DNA of 62,924 nt from Psychromonas antarctica. GTDB taxonomy: Bacteria > Pseudomonadota > Gammaproteobacteria > Enterobacterales > Psychromonadaceae. Shown in pieces: positions 19,934 to 29,645 of this stretch. The notes under the pieces are model-generated. The model did no database searches and had not been told where the DNA came from. It saw only the letters and a program-made list of their open reading frames with translations. The stretch's first letter is position 1; the number at the start of each line of letters is the position of its first letter. The stretch covers positions 1 through 62,924 of the forward strand of contig NZ_JAHNZV010000014.1 in NCBI RefSeq assembly GCF_022267535.1, given 5' to 3'. The position numbers and the translations under genes are program-made.

Positions 19934-20587
19934 TTGTTAATAAAAAAACTGAATTTTTATCAGCTCAATAAAATATTTCTCACGTTATTGTTTGGCATGC
20001 TGCTAAGCAATAGCGCGTGGGCTGACATTTATCTTTATATCGATAAAAGCGGCAATCAATTTTTTTCTCAGCGCAAGGTAAACGACAATTACCAATTGTT
20101 GTTACGCAGTAAAAGCAATAAAAACCGCGGTTCATTTAAAAATTGGAAAGAGAAAAGCTACACAAATATAACAATACCCAATAGTCGAAAATTACAAACG
20201 CAGTACCACCCACTGGTTCTTCAAGCGGCCAATAGATATCAATTAGAGCCCGCCTTTATTCACGCAGTGATCACCGCGGAATCAAGTTACCAACGCACAG
20301 CAATATCCTCGGCCGGTGCTAAAGGTCTAATGCAGCTAATGCCTGTCACCGCGAAACGTTTTGGTGTCATAGATCCTTTCGATCCTGCACAAAGTATTAA
20401 TGCTGGCGCACAATATCTATATAAATTATTAAACGAGTTTAAAACCAAGAAACTAGCATTAGCGGCTTATAATGCAGGTGAAGGAACAGTGCGGCGGCAT
20501 AATAAGCAAATTCCGCCCTACCCCGAAACACAGAGGTACGTCTCTAAAGTAATGGGACTTTATCAGTATTACAAAAATAACTTATAA
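19934..20587 (+). CDS. Lytic transglycosylase with SLT domain (DUF4124-like N-terminus)
   Basis: A periplasmic murein-cleaving enzyme of 217 residues. It has a signal peptide (about 1-32, LNKIFLTLLFGMLLSNSAWA), a short DUF4124-like strand region (DIYLYIDKSGNQFFS), then the SLT fold. The catalytic Glu sits in VITAESSYQ, followed by SSAGAKGLMQLMPVTAKRFG and ALAAYNAGEGTVRRH. I favour the TTG start at 19934 because a strong AGGGGG lies just upstream. An ATG at 19910 inside the end of the upstream gene would spoil the signal peptide. It is coupled to the PglL-like gene. Confidence 0.85.
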   Translation: MLIKKLNFYQLNKIFLTLLFGMLLSNSAWADIYLYIDKSGNQFFSQRKVNDNYQLLLRSKSNKNRGSFKNWKEKSYTNITIPNSRKLQTQYHPLVLQAANRYQLEPAFIHAVITAESSYQRTAISSAGAKGLMQLMPVTAKRFGVIDPFDPAQSINAGAQYLYKLLNEFKTKKLALAAYNAGEGTVRRHNKQIPPYPETQRYVSKVMGLYQYYKNNL

Positions 20588-21028
20588 AAAGCTTCATGGT
20601 ACAAAATATCGGCGAACTAATGTTGGTTTTAAGACAAAAAAACAACTAAGCACAATTAGCTTCCCCCACCTCATTGACTTTGATTTTCTTAAACGATAGT
20701 TTATTTAACTTTTTTCTTAAAGTGTCACACTACAGCGTTAACATATTAATTTAAAAAATAGTTTTCCCTCTGTGGTTAAGCAATTTTAAAATACCCTATG
20801 CGCAGCAAAACTGGCCAAAATTCAAACAAACCTGGTATTAAGTGAATTCGATACGTGAAATTACTCACAAAGCACAATGAAAGGGGAAAAATGTTGCGAT
20901 AAGAAAGTTAGAATGGTCCCATAATAACCCTTTGCTCCTTACAGCTGTTATATTCTCTAGATCATGCTAAAGTTGAAATTTCAGACCTGTTTTGCATCTC
21001 TTTTTCTATGACTTTATTGAGACTTTTT
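20588..21028. other. Gene-free stretch between the transglycosylase and HD-GYP genes
   Basis: About 440 AT-rich bases with stop codons in all frames. I see no palindrome, repeat or RNA structure of note. It must contain the promoter of the HD-GYP gene; a TATATT hexamer at about 20949 could be its -10 box. Confidence 0.4.
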
Positions 21029-22573
21029 ATGAATAATGACGATCTTCTTTTTATTGAAGATGATATTGAAACACCGATATCATTGCACTTGTCTCCATGG
21101 AAGGTGATGATTGTTGATGATGATAAAGAAGTACACGCAGTCACTAAATTGGTCCTCTCAAGCTTTGAATGGGATGATACCCCCTTACACTTTTTAAGTG
21201 CATATTCTGCCTATGAAGCTGAGCAACTATTTTTAGAGCATGATGATATTGCTGTTGCATTAATAGATGTGGTTATGGAAACCGATGATGCGGGCTTAAG
21301 GCTGATTAGAACAATCCGCAATGAGTTGAGCAATAAAGCAACTCGCATCGTATTACGAACAGGGCAACCTGGCCAAGCCCCAGAAAGAAAAATTATTCGT
21401 GAATATGACATTTCTGATTACAAAAACAAAACTGAACTAAGCGGCATAAAGCTGGATACACTAATGTGTAGCGCCCTGCGCTCTTATCAAAACATCGTCA
21501 GTCTCAATAAAAACAAAACAGGCCTTGAATTGGTTGTTGAATCATCATCAGCACTTTTTGATGCAATGACCTATGAAACGCTTATAGATGAAACCATTAA
21601 TTATCTATCTAAGCTGGTAGTACAGTGTTCACAAACACCCGCTTATGCACTTTCATGTCTTGGTATTTATTGTAATACATCGGTTTTTCACCTCATTGAA
21701 TCTCGCGGTGATTTTGCACATCTCAGCGAATTGAATGATATTGATAAACTGCCCGATAATGCCTCATTATTAATTACCCAGTGTATTTTTGAACAACGCC
21801 ACATATTCGCCGCCAATGCCTTTGCGATGAATATGCCCAGCAGTTCAAATAGTGCTATTATTTTTTATTTTGAAGGTTTTTCCGCGCTCTCAGAGCAAGA
21901 TATCGCACTGCTGAATCTGTTTGCGACCAACACTAAAACCTCTTTTGATAATGAGGAACTGCGCCACGAACTTGAAGAGGGACAACGTGAAATAGTCTAT
22001 TTATTAGGCGAAGCGATAGAACGACGATCTAAAGAAACGGGTAATCATATTCGCCGTGTTGCCGAAATAACGCGTATTTTGGCCCTCGAATTAGGCTATA
22101 GCGTTGCTGAATCTGAAAAAATAAAATCCGCATCACCGCTGCATGATCTTGGTAAAATAGGTATCCCCGACAATATTCTCCATAAACCAGGGGCACTTAA
22201 CGCCGAGGAGTGGAAAATAATGCAGACTCATGTCGAAATTGGCTACGAGCTAGTACGCTATTCAAGTCAGTCGATTTTGCAATATGCCGCTTTAATTAGT
22301 TATCAACATCATGAAAAATGGGATGGTAGTGGTTATCCGAATGGATTAAAAGGTGAAGAGATTGATCTGATCGGTCGTATTGCATCACTGGCCGATGTGT
22401 TTGACGCACTAGCGCATGATCGTTGTTATAAAAAAGCATGGCCGATTGAAGAGGTAATACAGTTTATCGATGACCAAGAAGGTTTACATTTTGCTCCCCT
22501 TGTTGTCGCAGCATTTCGCAAGAACAAGGCACAAATCATCTCAATTAATGAACGTTATAACGATGACTTTTGA
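21029..22573 (+). CDS. Response regulator with DUF3369 and HD-GYP c-di-GMP phosphodiesterase domains
   Basis: A protein of 514 residues. The N-terminal receiver (about 25-150) has its phosphoacceptor at D80 in VALIDVVME. A DUF3369 GAF-like middle domain (about 165-310) and a C-terminal HD-GYP domain follow. Catalytic motifs are intact: SPLHDLGKIGIPDNILHKPG, then YQHHEKWDGSGYPNGL. It should hydrolyse cyclic di-GMP in response to phosphorylation by an unseen histidine kinase. I chose ATG 21029 because GAG lies at a usable distance upstream; an in-frame ATG at 21008 lacks a ribosome site. No partner kinase is adjacent, so it is an orphan regulator. Confidence 0.9.
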   Translation: MNNDDLLFIEDDIETPISLHLSPWKVMIVDDDKEVHAVTKLVLSSFEWDDTPLHFLSAYSAYEAEQLFLEHDDIAVALIDVVMETDDAGLRLIRTIRNELSNKATRIVLRTGQPGQAPERKIIREYDISDYKNKTELSGIKLDTLMCSALRSYQNIVSLNKNKTGLELVVESSSALFDAMTYETLIDETINYLSKLVVQCSQTPAYALSCLGIYCNTSVFHLIESRGDFAHLSELNDIDKLPDNASLLITQCIFEQRHIFAANAFAMNMPSSSNSAIIFYFEGFSALSEQDIALLNLFATNTKTSFDNEELRHELEEGQREIVYLLGEAIERRSKETGNHIRRVAEITRILALELGYSVAESEKIKSASPLHDLGKIGIPDNILHKPGALNAEEWKIMQTHVEIGYELVRYSSQSILQYAALISYQHHEKWDGSGYPNGLKGEEIDLIGRIASLADVFDALAHDRCYKKAWPIEEVIQFIDDQEGLHFAPLVVAAFRKNKAQIISINERYNDDF

Positions 22574-22649
22574 ATCATTGATAGTGCGCAACTAAAATTT
22601 CCCCCTCGCTAAGACAAGCAGATATAAAGACTACCCAACGATAAAAATA

Positions 22650-22685
22650 GTGCTGTGCTGGATGTCCCAGCGGCACATTTTTTTA
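22650..22685 (+). terminator. Rho-independent terminator after the HD-GYP gene
   Basis: A GC-rich stem (TGCTGG with CCAGCG, extended by GTGC/GCAC) is followed by ATTTTTTT. It lies about 80 bases past the HD-GYP stop and before srmB. Confidence 0.65.
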
Positions 22686-22772
22686 TCGCACATCTATCTT
22701 AACTATTCTTATCACAATTGTAAGCTTTGCTTTATAATGCCTTTTTATATCTATTGTCATTTGGAAAACTGC

Positions 22773-24134
22773 ATGTCTTTTGAAGCGCTTGATCTCGACC
22801 AACATTTATTAACCGCCATTGCTAAAATGGGGCATACACGCCCAACAAGCATTCAAACTTTAGCTATTCCACCCGCAATGGACGAGCAAGATATAATGGC
22901 AAGCGCACCAACAGGCACAGGTAAAACACTGGCCTTTTTGTTACCTGCTGTACAGCGTTTAATTGACTTTCCTCGCCGCAGGGGCGGCTCTGCGCGAATA
23001 TTAGTGTTAACGCCGACTCGAGAGCTTGCTGTACAGATCAGTGAAGTTGCTCAACAATTGGTTACTGGCACTGATCTAGTGGTTGGTAACATCATCGGTG
23101 GCATTTCCTACCAAGTGCAGGAACAAGTAATCACTGACTCTGTTGATATCGTTATCGCCACACCGGGTCGTTTAATGGAATATATCGACTCAGAAGCCTT
23201 TGACTGTCGTGAAGTTGAAACGCTAATTCTTGATGAAGCAGACCGTATGCTCGATATGGGCTTTATCCAAGTGATGGATAGAATCGCAGGTGAAACACGC
23301 TGGCGTAAGCATACCTCACTCTTTTCAGCAACATTGGAAGGTAAAGGACTTCGCGAATTTTCACGTGATGTCTTAAAAAATCCAGTTCAGCTTACTGCGG
23401 AAGTTTCACGTCGAGAAAGCGGTAAAATACTGCAATGGGTCCACTTGGCAGACAGCTCTGAGCATAAATTAAAGTTATTAGCGGCGATTTTACAACAACA
23501 GGTTAAAGAAGACGAACAGCAACAAAAAGTGATCGTATTTGTAAAAACACGAGATCGCTTAGCGGAATTGGTAGCGCAACTGGCTGAGCTAAAAATCAGC
23601 TGCAGCTATCTCCGTGGTGAAATGGATCAGGAAAAACGCAACCTAGCACTTGCTCAGTTTAAAGAGGGTAAAGTCAATATTTTAATCGCGACGGATGTGG
23701 CAGCGCGCGGTATTGATGTACCTGATATTACCCATGTTATTAACTACGATATGCCGCGTAGTGCCGATATCTACGTGCATCGTATTGGCCGCACCGCCCG
23801 TGGCGGTAAAAAAGGAACAGCGATTTCATTAGTGGCAGCACATGATGTTGATATGCTTGCAAAAGTCGAACGCTACACAGATCAAAAATTAAAACGCCGC
23901 GTAATCAAATCATTACGTCCAACGCATAAAGAAGCGCAACTTAGCCAGCAAAAATCAAAAAAACCAGTCAGTAAAAAAGGTAAAGAGCGCCTTGATGAGT
24001 TGAAGAAGCAACAAAAAGCCAAGCGCTTGAAGAAAAAAGAAGATATGGGTAAACAACGTCACCGCAATGTGAAAGCGAAGGGCAAACCTAGCTGGGCAGG
24101 ACAAGGTAAAAAAGAAGATAAAACACCAGAATAG
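22773..24134 (+). CDS. srmB: ATP-dependent RNA helicase SrmB (DEAD box)
   Basis: A DEAD-box helicase of 453 residues. Motifs in order: Q motif PTSIQ, motif I ASAPTGTGKT, Ia PTRELA, II LILDEADRMLDMGF, III SAT, V ATDVAARGIDVPD and VI HRIGRTARGG. The lysine-rich C-terminal tail (about 390-453) fits SrmB, which assists early assembly of the 50S subunit, especially in the cold. I set the start at 22773 (MSFEALDLDQHLLTAI) with GGAAA upstream; a longer in-frame reading has no SrmB-like sequence. Paralogues such as RhlE or DbpA are less likely by length and N-terminus. Confidence 0.88.
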   Translation: MSFEALDLDQHLLTAIAKMGHTRPTSIQTLAIPPAMDEQDIMASAPTGTGKTLAFLLPAVQRLIDFPRRRGGSARILVLTPTRELAVQISEVAQQLVTGTDLVVGNIIGGISYQVQEQVITDSVDIVIATPGRLMEYIDSEAFDCREVETLILDEADRMLDMGFIQVMDRIAGETRWRKHTSLFSATLEGKGLREFSRDVLKNPVQLTAEVSRRESGKILQWVHLADSSEHKLKLLAAILQQQVKEDEQQQKVIVFVKTRDRLAELVAQLAELKISCSYLRGEMDQEKRNLALAQFKEGKVNILIATDVAARGIDVPDITHVINYDMPRSADIYVHRIGRTARGGKKGTAISLVAAHDVDMLAKVERYTDQKLKRRVIKSLRPTHKEAQLSQQKSKKPVSKKGKERLDELKKQQKAKRLKKKEDMGKQRHRNVKAKGKPSWAGQGKKEDKTPE

Positions 24135-24143
24135 CCATGCGTG

Positions 24144-24175
24144 GCGAGCTGCGAGTTTCGAGACTCGTAGCTCGC
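24144..24175. terminator. Strong hairpin between convergent srmB and yaaA
   Basis: GCGAGCTGCGAGT pairs with ACTCGTAGCTCGC (13 pairs, one G-U) around TTCGAG. No clear T tract follows on either strand, so it may act as a bidirectional terminator or mRNA stabiliser. Confidence 0.6.
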
Positions 24176-24192
24176 AGTTAAATTACGCGCCG

Positions 24193-24966
24193 TTACATCT
24201 CATCACGGTAAAAAACTAGCTCGGTTTCTGTCGATTCACTTTCTACAAAATAATAACCATTAACCGCAAAAGCCTTTAACTGCTCAATATCGTTTAGTTG
24301 CTGTTCAAGAATATAACGCGCCATCAGCCCACGGGCCTTCTTCGCATAGAAGCTAATCACTTTGTATTGTCCGCGTTTTTGATCCTTAAAAACCGGTGTG
24401 ATAATAATGCCGTTTAACTCTTTTTTCTTTACCGCTTTAAAATACTCATTTGATGCTAAATTAATCAGTAAGTTATCGTCCTGTGCTTGCAGCGCTGTAT
24501 TTAAACGTTGAGTAATTTCCCCCCCCCAAAACTGGTACAAATTAGTACCGCGTTCATTATCTAAGCGCGTGCCCATTTCTAAGCGATAGGCCTGCATTAA
24601 ATCAAGCGGTTTTAATAAACCATATAAACCAGAAAGAATACGCAGATGATTTTGTGCATAATCGAGCGTTTCGCTGCCAAGTGTCTGTGCCTGTAACCCA
24701 GTATAGACATCGCCTTGGAAAGCAAAAATCGCTTGTTTAGCATTATCTAAGGTGAAGGGGGTAGACCATTCATTAAACCGTGCGACATTTAACCCCGCTA
24801 TTTTATCGCTCACTTTCATTAATGAGGCGATCTCTTGCATCGATAGAGTTAAACAACGGTTTATTAAGCGCTGACTATGTGACAATAACTCGGGTAGTGA
24901 AAATGTGGATAAAGGCGCAGGGCTTTCATAATCGAGCGTTTTAGCAGGGGAAAGTACAACTAACAT
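24193..24966 (-). CDS. yaaA: Peroxide stress protein YaaA (DUF328/UPF0246)
   Basis: A protein of 257 residues, the usual YaaA length, opening with the family hallmark [18 protein letters not shown] and carrying [20 protein letters not shown] near the centre. In E. coli YaaA lowers free intracellular iron during hydrogen peroxide stress and belongs to the OxyR regulon; the fold also binds DNA. It is convergent with srmB and lies upstream of pilU only in map order. No OxyR site was recognised by eye. Confidence 0.95.
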   Translation of the reverse strand: MLVVLSPAKTLDYESPAPLSTFSLPELLSHSQRLINRCLTLSMQEIASLMKVSDKIAGLNVARFNEWSTPFTLDNAKQAIFAFQGDVYTGLQAQTLGSETLDYAQNHLRILSGLYGLLKPLDLMQAYRLEMGTRLDNERGTNLYQFWGGEITQRLNTALQAQDDNLLINLASNEYFKAVKKKELNGIIITPVFKDQKRGQYKVISFYAKKARGLMARYILEQQLNDIEQLKAFAVNGYYFVESESTETELVFYRDEM

Positions 24967-24993
24967 GATGACTCCTTAATTGTTTTTATCGAT

Positions 24994-25040
24994 AACCATC
25001 TTACGTCAGATGCAAAATAAATACCCGAGGTAAGATGGTT
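24994..25040 (-). terminator. Inverted repeat downstream of pilU
   Basis: Perfect 11-base arms AACCATCTTAC and GTAAGATGGTT surround a loop of about 25 bases, 9 bases past the pilU stop. It fits a transcription terminator or 3' stabilising structure, though the T tract is weak. Confidence 0.55.
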
Positions 25041-25048
25041 AAAATATA

Positions 25049-26164
25049 TTAGAAGCCTAATGTGACACCATCTAATGCCCCCTTATTTAAGCTGTTTTTA
25101 CCCTCTTTTGAATGTAATTTAATCATTAAGCGCACATCATTCGCAGAATCTGCATGTGCTAAGGTTTCGCTATAACCAATAATACCTCTTTTATATAAAT
25201 TAAATAACGATTGGTCAAAAGTTATCATGCCACGCTCTGCTGAATTTTTCATAATATCTTTAATAAGGTGCAATTCACCTTTACGTATCGCGTCCGCCAT
25301 TGTCGGGGTGTTATATAAAATCTCAAAAGCCACACGACGACCTTTTCCATCAAGGGTGGGCACTAACTGTTGAGCAACAATGGCGCGTAAATTAACAGAG
25401 AGATCAAACAAAAATTGGCGATGACGCTCTTTGGAAACCAGATGCAAAACACGATCTAATGCCTGATTGGCATTATTTGCATGCAGTGTTGCCATACATA
25501 AATGACCTGTTTCAGCAAAAGTTAGCGTGAATTCCATTGTTTCTTGATTTCTTATTTCACCGATTAAAATAACATCAGGAGCTTGGCGCAGTGAATTTTT
25601 CAGGGCATGGTCAAATGACTCAGTATCAATACCCACTTCTCGTTGTGTAACTACTGAGCGGCCATGCTGATGGACAAATTCAATGGGATCTTCAATGGTT
25701 AATATATGCCCTGATGAATTTTGGTTACGGTAACCGACCATAGCCGCTTGCGTTGTCGATTTCCCTGCTCCTGTTGCACCAACAAATAAAATCAGACCAC
25801 GTTGTGCCATGCAGATCTCTTTTAATTGATCCGGTAAGTAAAGCTCCTCAAAACTTGGGATTTTACTTTCAATACGGCGAATAACCATTGCGGGTTGCTC
25901 TTTTTGCATAAAGGCACTGATTCGAAAACGTCCGGCATCTTCCGAAGAAAGTGCATAGTTGGCCTCTTTATTAAGCTTAAAAGCAGCAAACCGTGCTTTA
26001 CCCATCGCCTCTTCACACAACGCATAAACATCTTCACTGTTTAGATCTGTTTGCGTTAACGACTCTAAATGGCCATGAAGTTTGATGGTGGGCGGTAAGC
26101 CTACGGAAAGAAAAAGATCCGATGCTTTCACTTGATCTGTTTGTTTTAATAATTTATTTAACAT
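25049..26164 (-). CDS. pilU: PilT/PilU-family twitching motility ATPase PilU
   Basis: A retraction-accessory ATPase of the type IV pilus, 371 residues. Walker A is GATGAGKSTTQAAM (about 130-143), the Asp box follows as TIEDPIEFVH, and Walker B contains DVILIGEIRNQETM. The His box is TGHLCMATLHANN. The extended C-terminus (about 340-371) and the position 9 bases after pilT identify it as PilU, not a second PilT. It works with PilT in retracting pili for twitching and DNA uptake. No other pilus gene is in the window. Confidence 0.93.
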   Translation of the reverse strand: MLNKLLKQTDQVKASDLFLSVGLPPTIKLHGHLESLTQTDLNSEDVYALCEEAMGKARFAAFKLNKEANYALSSEDAGRFRISAFMQKEQPAMVIRRIESKIPSFEELYLPDQLKEICMAQRGLILFVGATGAGKSTTQAAMVGYRNQNSSGHILTIEDPIEFVHQHGRSVVTQREVGIDTESFDHALKNSLRQAPDVILIGEIRNQETMEFTLTFAETGHLCMATLHANNANQALDRVLHLVSKERHRQFLFDLSVNLRAIVAQQLVPTLDGKGRRVAFEILYNTPTMADAIRKGELHLIKDIMKNSAERGMITFDQSLFNLYKRGIIGYSETLAHADSANDVRLMIKLHSKEGKNSLNKGALDGVTLGF

Positions 26165-26173
26165 AAATCCACC

Positions 26174-27208
26174 TTAGAAAGTTTTAGGATCCGCGGCTTT
26201 TTGCGCTGCATCAGCATGAGAAATAATCCCCTGAGCCACCAAGTTACGTAGGCATTGATCCAATGTTTGCATGCCATGTACCATCCCTGTTTGAATAACT
26301 GAGTACATCTGCGCTACTTTATCTTCACGGATCAGGTTTCGAATAGCGGGAATGCCAAGCATAATTTCATGAGCCGCGACACGTCCTCCGCCATTTTTCT
26401 TAATCAGTGTTTGTGAAATAACTGCCCGTAATGACTCAGATAACATAGAGCGAACCATCCCTTTTTCAGCAGCTGGGAAAACGTCAATCACACGGTCAAT
26501 GGTTTTAGCAGCAGAGGTAGTATGCAACGTGCCAAACACTAAATGGCCCGTTTCCGCTGCAGTTAATGCTAAACGAATCGTTTCCAAATCACGCATCTCA
26601 CCCACTAAGATAACATCCGGATCTTCACGTAACGCACTGCGTAACGCATTCTCAAAGCTCAATGTATCTTTAAAAACTTCACGCTGGTTTACCAGTGATT
26701 TTTTACTCTCATGGACAAACTCGATAGGATCTTCAATGGTTAAAATATGCTCGTGTCGACTGTCATTAATATAATCTATCATAGCGGCTAATGTCGTTGA
26801 TTTACCCGATCCGGTAGGCCCTGTCACTAAAACCAAGCCACGCGGGAAATCCGATATTTTTTTGAACATATCCGGTGCACCTAAATTTTCCAATGTCAGT
26901 ACTTTGCTTGGGATAGTACGAAACACTGCGCCTGCACCGCGTTTTTGGTTAAATGCATTAACACGAAACCGCGCTAGTTCAGGAATTTCGAATGAAAAAT
27001 CGGTCTCGAGCTTTTCTTCGAAATCTTTACGTTGCTTATCATTCATAATGTCATAGATTAAACTATGTACCTCTTTATGCGCTAATGCAGGTACATTTAT
27101 CTTGCGAACTTCACCATCTACCCTGATCATAGGAGGAACACCTGCAGAAAGGTGTAGATCTGATGCATTATGCTTTACACTAAAAGCCAATAATTCTGTG
27201 ATATCCAT
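26174..27208 (-). CDS. pilT: Type IV pilus retraction ATPase PilT
   Basis: A hexameric motor of 344 residues at the cytoplasmic base of the type IV pilus. The N-terminus MDITELLAFSVKHNASDLHL is typical. Walker A is GPTGSGKSTTLAAM, the Asp box TIEDPIEFVHE, Walker B DVILVGEMRDLETI, the His box TGHLVFGTLHT, and AIRNLIRE is the retraction motif. An AGGA site lies upstream of ATG 27208. It is divergent from yggS with only 17 bases between the start codons, so each promoter must lie within the other gene or its leader. Confidence 0.96.
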   Translation of the reverse strand: MDITELLAFSVKHNASDLHLSAGVPPMIRVDGEVRKINVPALAHKEVHSLIYDIMNDKQRKDFEEKLETDFSFEIPELARFRVNAFNQKRGAGAVFRTIPSKVLTLENLGAPDMFKKISDFPRGLVLVTGPTGSGKSTTLAAMIDYINDSRHEHILTIEDPIEFVHESKKSLVNQREVFKDTLSFENALRSALREDPDVILVGEMRDLETIRLALTAAETGHLVFGTLHTTSAAKTIDRVIDVFPAAEKGMVRSMLSESLRAVISQTLIKKNGGGRVAAHEIMLGIPAIRNLIREDKVAQMYSVIQTGMVHGMQTLDQCLRNLVAQGIISHADAAQKAADPKTF

Positions 27209-27225
27209 AAGTTGAAATCCTATTT

Positions 27226-27927
27226 ATGATTACTAATATTTTTGAAAATATAATATGCGTTAAGCAAAAAATAGCGCATGCGGCCGAGCAAGTACAACGT
27301 GAGACTGCTCAAATACAGTTACTCGCCGTAAGTAAAACTAAGCCCGTTGCTTTAATTAAACAGGCTTACCAAGCTGGCTTACGCCAATTTGGCGAAAATT
27401 ATGTGCAAGAAGGTTTCGAAAAAATACAACAAATCCAACGCGATAGCGATTTCGACGAACCTATTTATTGGTATTTTATTGGCCCATTACAATCAAATAA
27501 AACACGCCTAGTGGCTGAAAATTTTGATTGGGTACAAAGCGTCGACCGATTTAAAATTGCGCAACGCTTAAACGATCAACGCCCGATCGAGTTACCCAAA
27601 CTTAATATTTGCCTGCAAGTTAATATTAGCGGAGAACAGAGCAAGTCGGGTACTACTTTATCGCAAGTTATTGAACTGGCATCACAAGTAAATAGCCTAC
27701 CACGTTTAAAACTGCGCGGCATTATGGCTATTCCTGAAAAGACAGAAAATATCGACCTCCTTGAAAATCAATTTAAAGCACTCCATAACATCTATAAGAA
27801 ACTGCAACAGTGCTATCCAGATATTGATACACTGTCGATGGGCATGAGCGGTGATTTACAAAGCGCTATTCGCTGCGGTAGTACGATGGTACGCATCGGC
27901 AGTGACATTTTCGGTTCAAGAAACTAA
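27226..27927 (+). CDS. yggS: YggS-family PLP-binding protein (PLPBP)
   Basis: A single-domain alanine-racemase-like barrel of 233 residues that binds pyridoxal phosphate and helps PLP homeostasis; it has no known catalysis. The PLP lysine is in LLAVSKTKP (about residue 37), and GENYVQEGFEK, YWYFIGPLQSNK, MSMGMSGDLQSAI and GSTMVRIGSDIFG are all present. It heads the conserved yggS-proC-yggT-yggU-DUF4426-rdgB-hemW block. The ribosome site upstream of ATG 27226 is weak. Confidence 0.94.
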   Translation: MITNIFENIICVKQKIAHAAEQVQRETAQIQLLAVSKTKPVALIKQAYQAGLRQFGENYVQEGFEKIQQIQRDSDFDEPIYWYFIGPLQSNKTRLVAENFDWVQSVDRFKIAQRLNDQRPIELPKLNICLQVNISGEQSKSGTTLSQVIELASQVNSLPRLKLRGIMAIPEKTENIDLLENQFKALHNIYKKLQQCYPDIDTLSMGMSGDLQSAIRCGSTMVRIGSDIFGSRN

Positions 27928-27944
27928 TTAAAAAGGGTCTCAAC

Positions 27945-28769
27945 ATGTTACATAAAAAAATTACTTTTATCGGTGCAGGCAATATGGCCGCTAGCATCAT
28001 CAGCGGATTAGTTAAAGGCGGTTATCCCGCTGATTTTATTTGTGCAAGCGACCCCAGTGTCACTAGCACTGAAAAACTGACTGAGTTATATGCAATTAAA
28101 GGTTCTCAAAACAATAAAGAAGCTTCTCATTGGGCTGAGGTGATTGTATTGGCCGTTAAACCACAAATTATGGCCGTAGTTTGTCAAGCGCTCGCTGAAC
28201 AAGGTGTCGATTTTAGTAATAAATTAGTCATCTCCATTGCTGCAGGTATTTCTGTACAGCGTATACAATCACTATTAGGCGATAACACGCCCGTTATCCG
28301 TTGCATGCCAAATACCCCTGCATTAGTGCAGAAAGGGATGACCGGTCTATTTGCATCGCAGCAAGTCAGTGAACAGGATAAAACTTTTTCTGGCGAGTTA
28401 ATGTCAGCCGTGGGTGAAGTTGTCTGGGTTGAAGATGAAGCGATGATTAACGCCATTATCGCGGCATCAGGATCGGCGCCAGCTTATTTCTTCCTGTTTA
28501 TGGAAGCGATGCAAGCGAAAGCGATGGCAATGGGATTAGATGAGCAGCAAGCCCGTCTGCTAGTATTACAATCAGCACTAGGCAGTGCAGAAATGGTTAA
28601 ACACAATGCTGATATTGCGATTTCAACACTGCGCGAGAATGTGACTTCAAAAGGTGGTACAACAGCAGCTGCACTGGACACTTTTAATGAATTAGGCTTA
28701 AGTGAGACGGTTGCAAAATCGATGCAAGCAGCGGCTGATCGTGGCGCTGAGATGGAAAAATTATTTTAA
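27945..28769 (+). CDS. proC: Pyrroline-5-carboxylate reductase ProC
   Basis: Final enzyme of proline synthesis, reducing pyrroline-5-carboxylate with NAD(P)H; 274 residues. The Rossmann motif is ITFIGAGNMAASIISGL at the N-terminus. The conserved CMPNTPALVQKGMTGL and the C-terminal signature ENVTSKGGTTAAAL are present. AAAAGGG precedes the ATG. It is second in the yggS block, 17 bases after yggS. Confidence 0.96.
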   Translation: MLHKKITFIGAGNMAASIISGLVKGGYPADFICASDPSVTSTEKLTELYAIKGSQNNKEASHWAEVIVLAVKPQIMAVVCQALAEQGVDFSNKLVISIAAGISVQRIQSLLGDNTPVIRCMPNTPALVQKGMTGLFASQQVSEQDKTFSGELMSAVGEVVWVEDEAMINAIIAASGSAPAYFFLFMEAMQAKAMAMGLDEQQARLLVLQSALGSAEMVKHNADIAISTLRENVTSKGGTTAAALDTFNELGLSETVAKSMQAAADRGAEMEKLF

Positions 28770-28797
28770 TCATTTAAATTGAAAGAGAGATAGTCTA

Positions 28798-29340
28798 ATG
28801 AATGCAGTTAATTTTTTGGTCAACACCCTATTTGATCTGTATCTGATGGTGGTGTTGCTACGCGTCTGGTTGCAAGTCGCACGCGCTGATTTCTATAACC
28901 CGTTTAGCCAATTCATTATAAAGGCAACACAGCCAATCGTTGCGCCTTTACGCAAATTAATCCCTAGTTTAGGCGGATGGGATACAGCGACTATTCTGTT
29001 TGCCTTTGCGGTTGCTTGTTTAAAAGTTGTATCTCTAATTTTAATTGCAGGGGCTTCATTAAACCCTATGGTAATTCTTATATCGGGATTGGTGATATTA
29101 CTAACGGCCGTCTTTAAGCTTATCTTTTGGGTATTGATTTTACGCGCAATCCTGAGTTGGGTAAGTCGAGGACAGAATCCTATTGAAGCGGTCATGATTC
29201 AATTAACAGAGCCTCTACTTGCACCTGTACGTCGTTTTATTCCCCCGATGGGCGGCTTAGATCTGTCTATGGTGGTGGTCTTAATTGGTCTGCAGTTCTT
29301 AGAGATGCTGGTCAACGATCTACTCAGCCGACTATTTTAA
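28798..29340 (+). CDS. yggT: YggT-family membrane protein
   Basis: An inner-membrane protein of 180 residues built from two tandem YGGT repeats: [17 protein letters not shown] in the first half, [17 protein letters not shown] in the second, each followed by [11 protein letters not shown]-type stretches. The family has been linked to osmotic or potassium balance and, in other phyla, to septum positioning; its role here is not known. Its stop overlaps the yggU start as TAATG. Confidence 0.92.
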   Translation: MNAVNFLVNTLFDLYLMVVLLRVWLQVARADFYNPFSQFIIKATQPIVAPLRKLIPSLGGWDTATILFAFAVACLKVVSLILIAGASLNPMVILISGLVILLTAVFKLIFWVLILRAILSWVSRGQNPIEAVMIQLTEPLLAPVRRFIPPMGGLDLSMVVVLIGLQFLEMLVNDLLSRLF

Positions 29341-29633
29341 TGTCTACTGTGTATTTAAAACAAGACGGAACAGATCTTTTGCTGCGTCTTGTTTTACAGC
29401 CAAAAGCAAGCCGCGATCAGTTTGTCGGTTTATTGGGAGACGAGCTTAAAATTGCCATTACTGCACCGCCTGTTGATGGCAAAGCCAATAGCCATTTAGT
29501 TAAATTTCTCAGCAAAGCGTTTAAAGTACCTAAAGGCGCAGTCACCGTCGAAAAAGGAGCATTAAGTCGCCATAAATTAGTACGTATTCATAAGCCCAGG
29601 CAGATGCCGCCTTTTTTTACAAATGAAGAATAA
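29340..29633 (+). CDS. yggU: DUF167 family protein YggU
   Basis: A protein of 97 residues of the DUF167/UPF0235 family. It has [20 protein letters not shown] and the hallmark [19 protein letters not shown]. Structures are known for homologues but the function is not. Translationally coupled to yggT by a TAATG overlap, in the conserved yggS block. Confidence 0.92.
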   Translation: MSTVYLKQDGTDLLLRLVLQPKASRDQFVGLLGDELKIAITAPPVDGKANSHLVKFLSKAFKVPKGAVTVEKGALSRHKLVRIHKPRQMPPFFTNEE

Positions 29634-29645
29634 AGAATAGGAATA

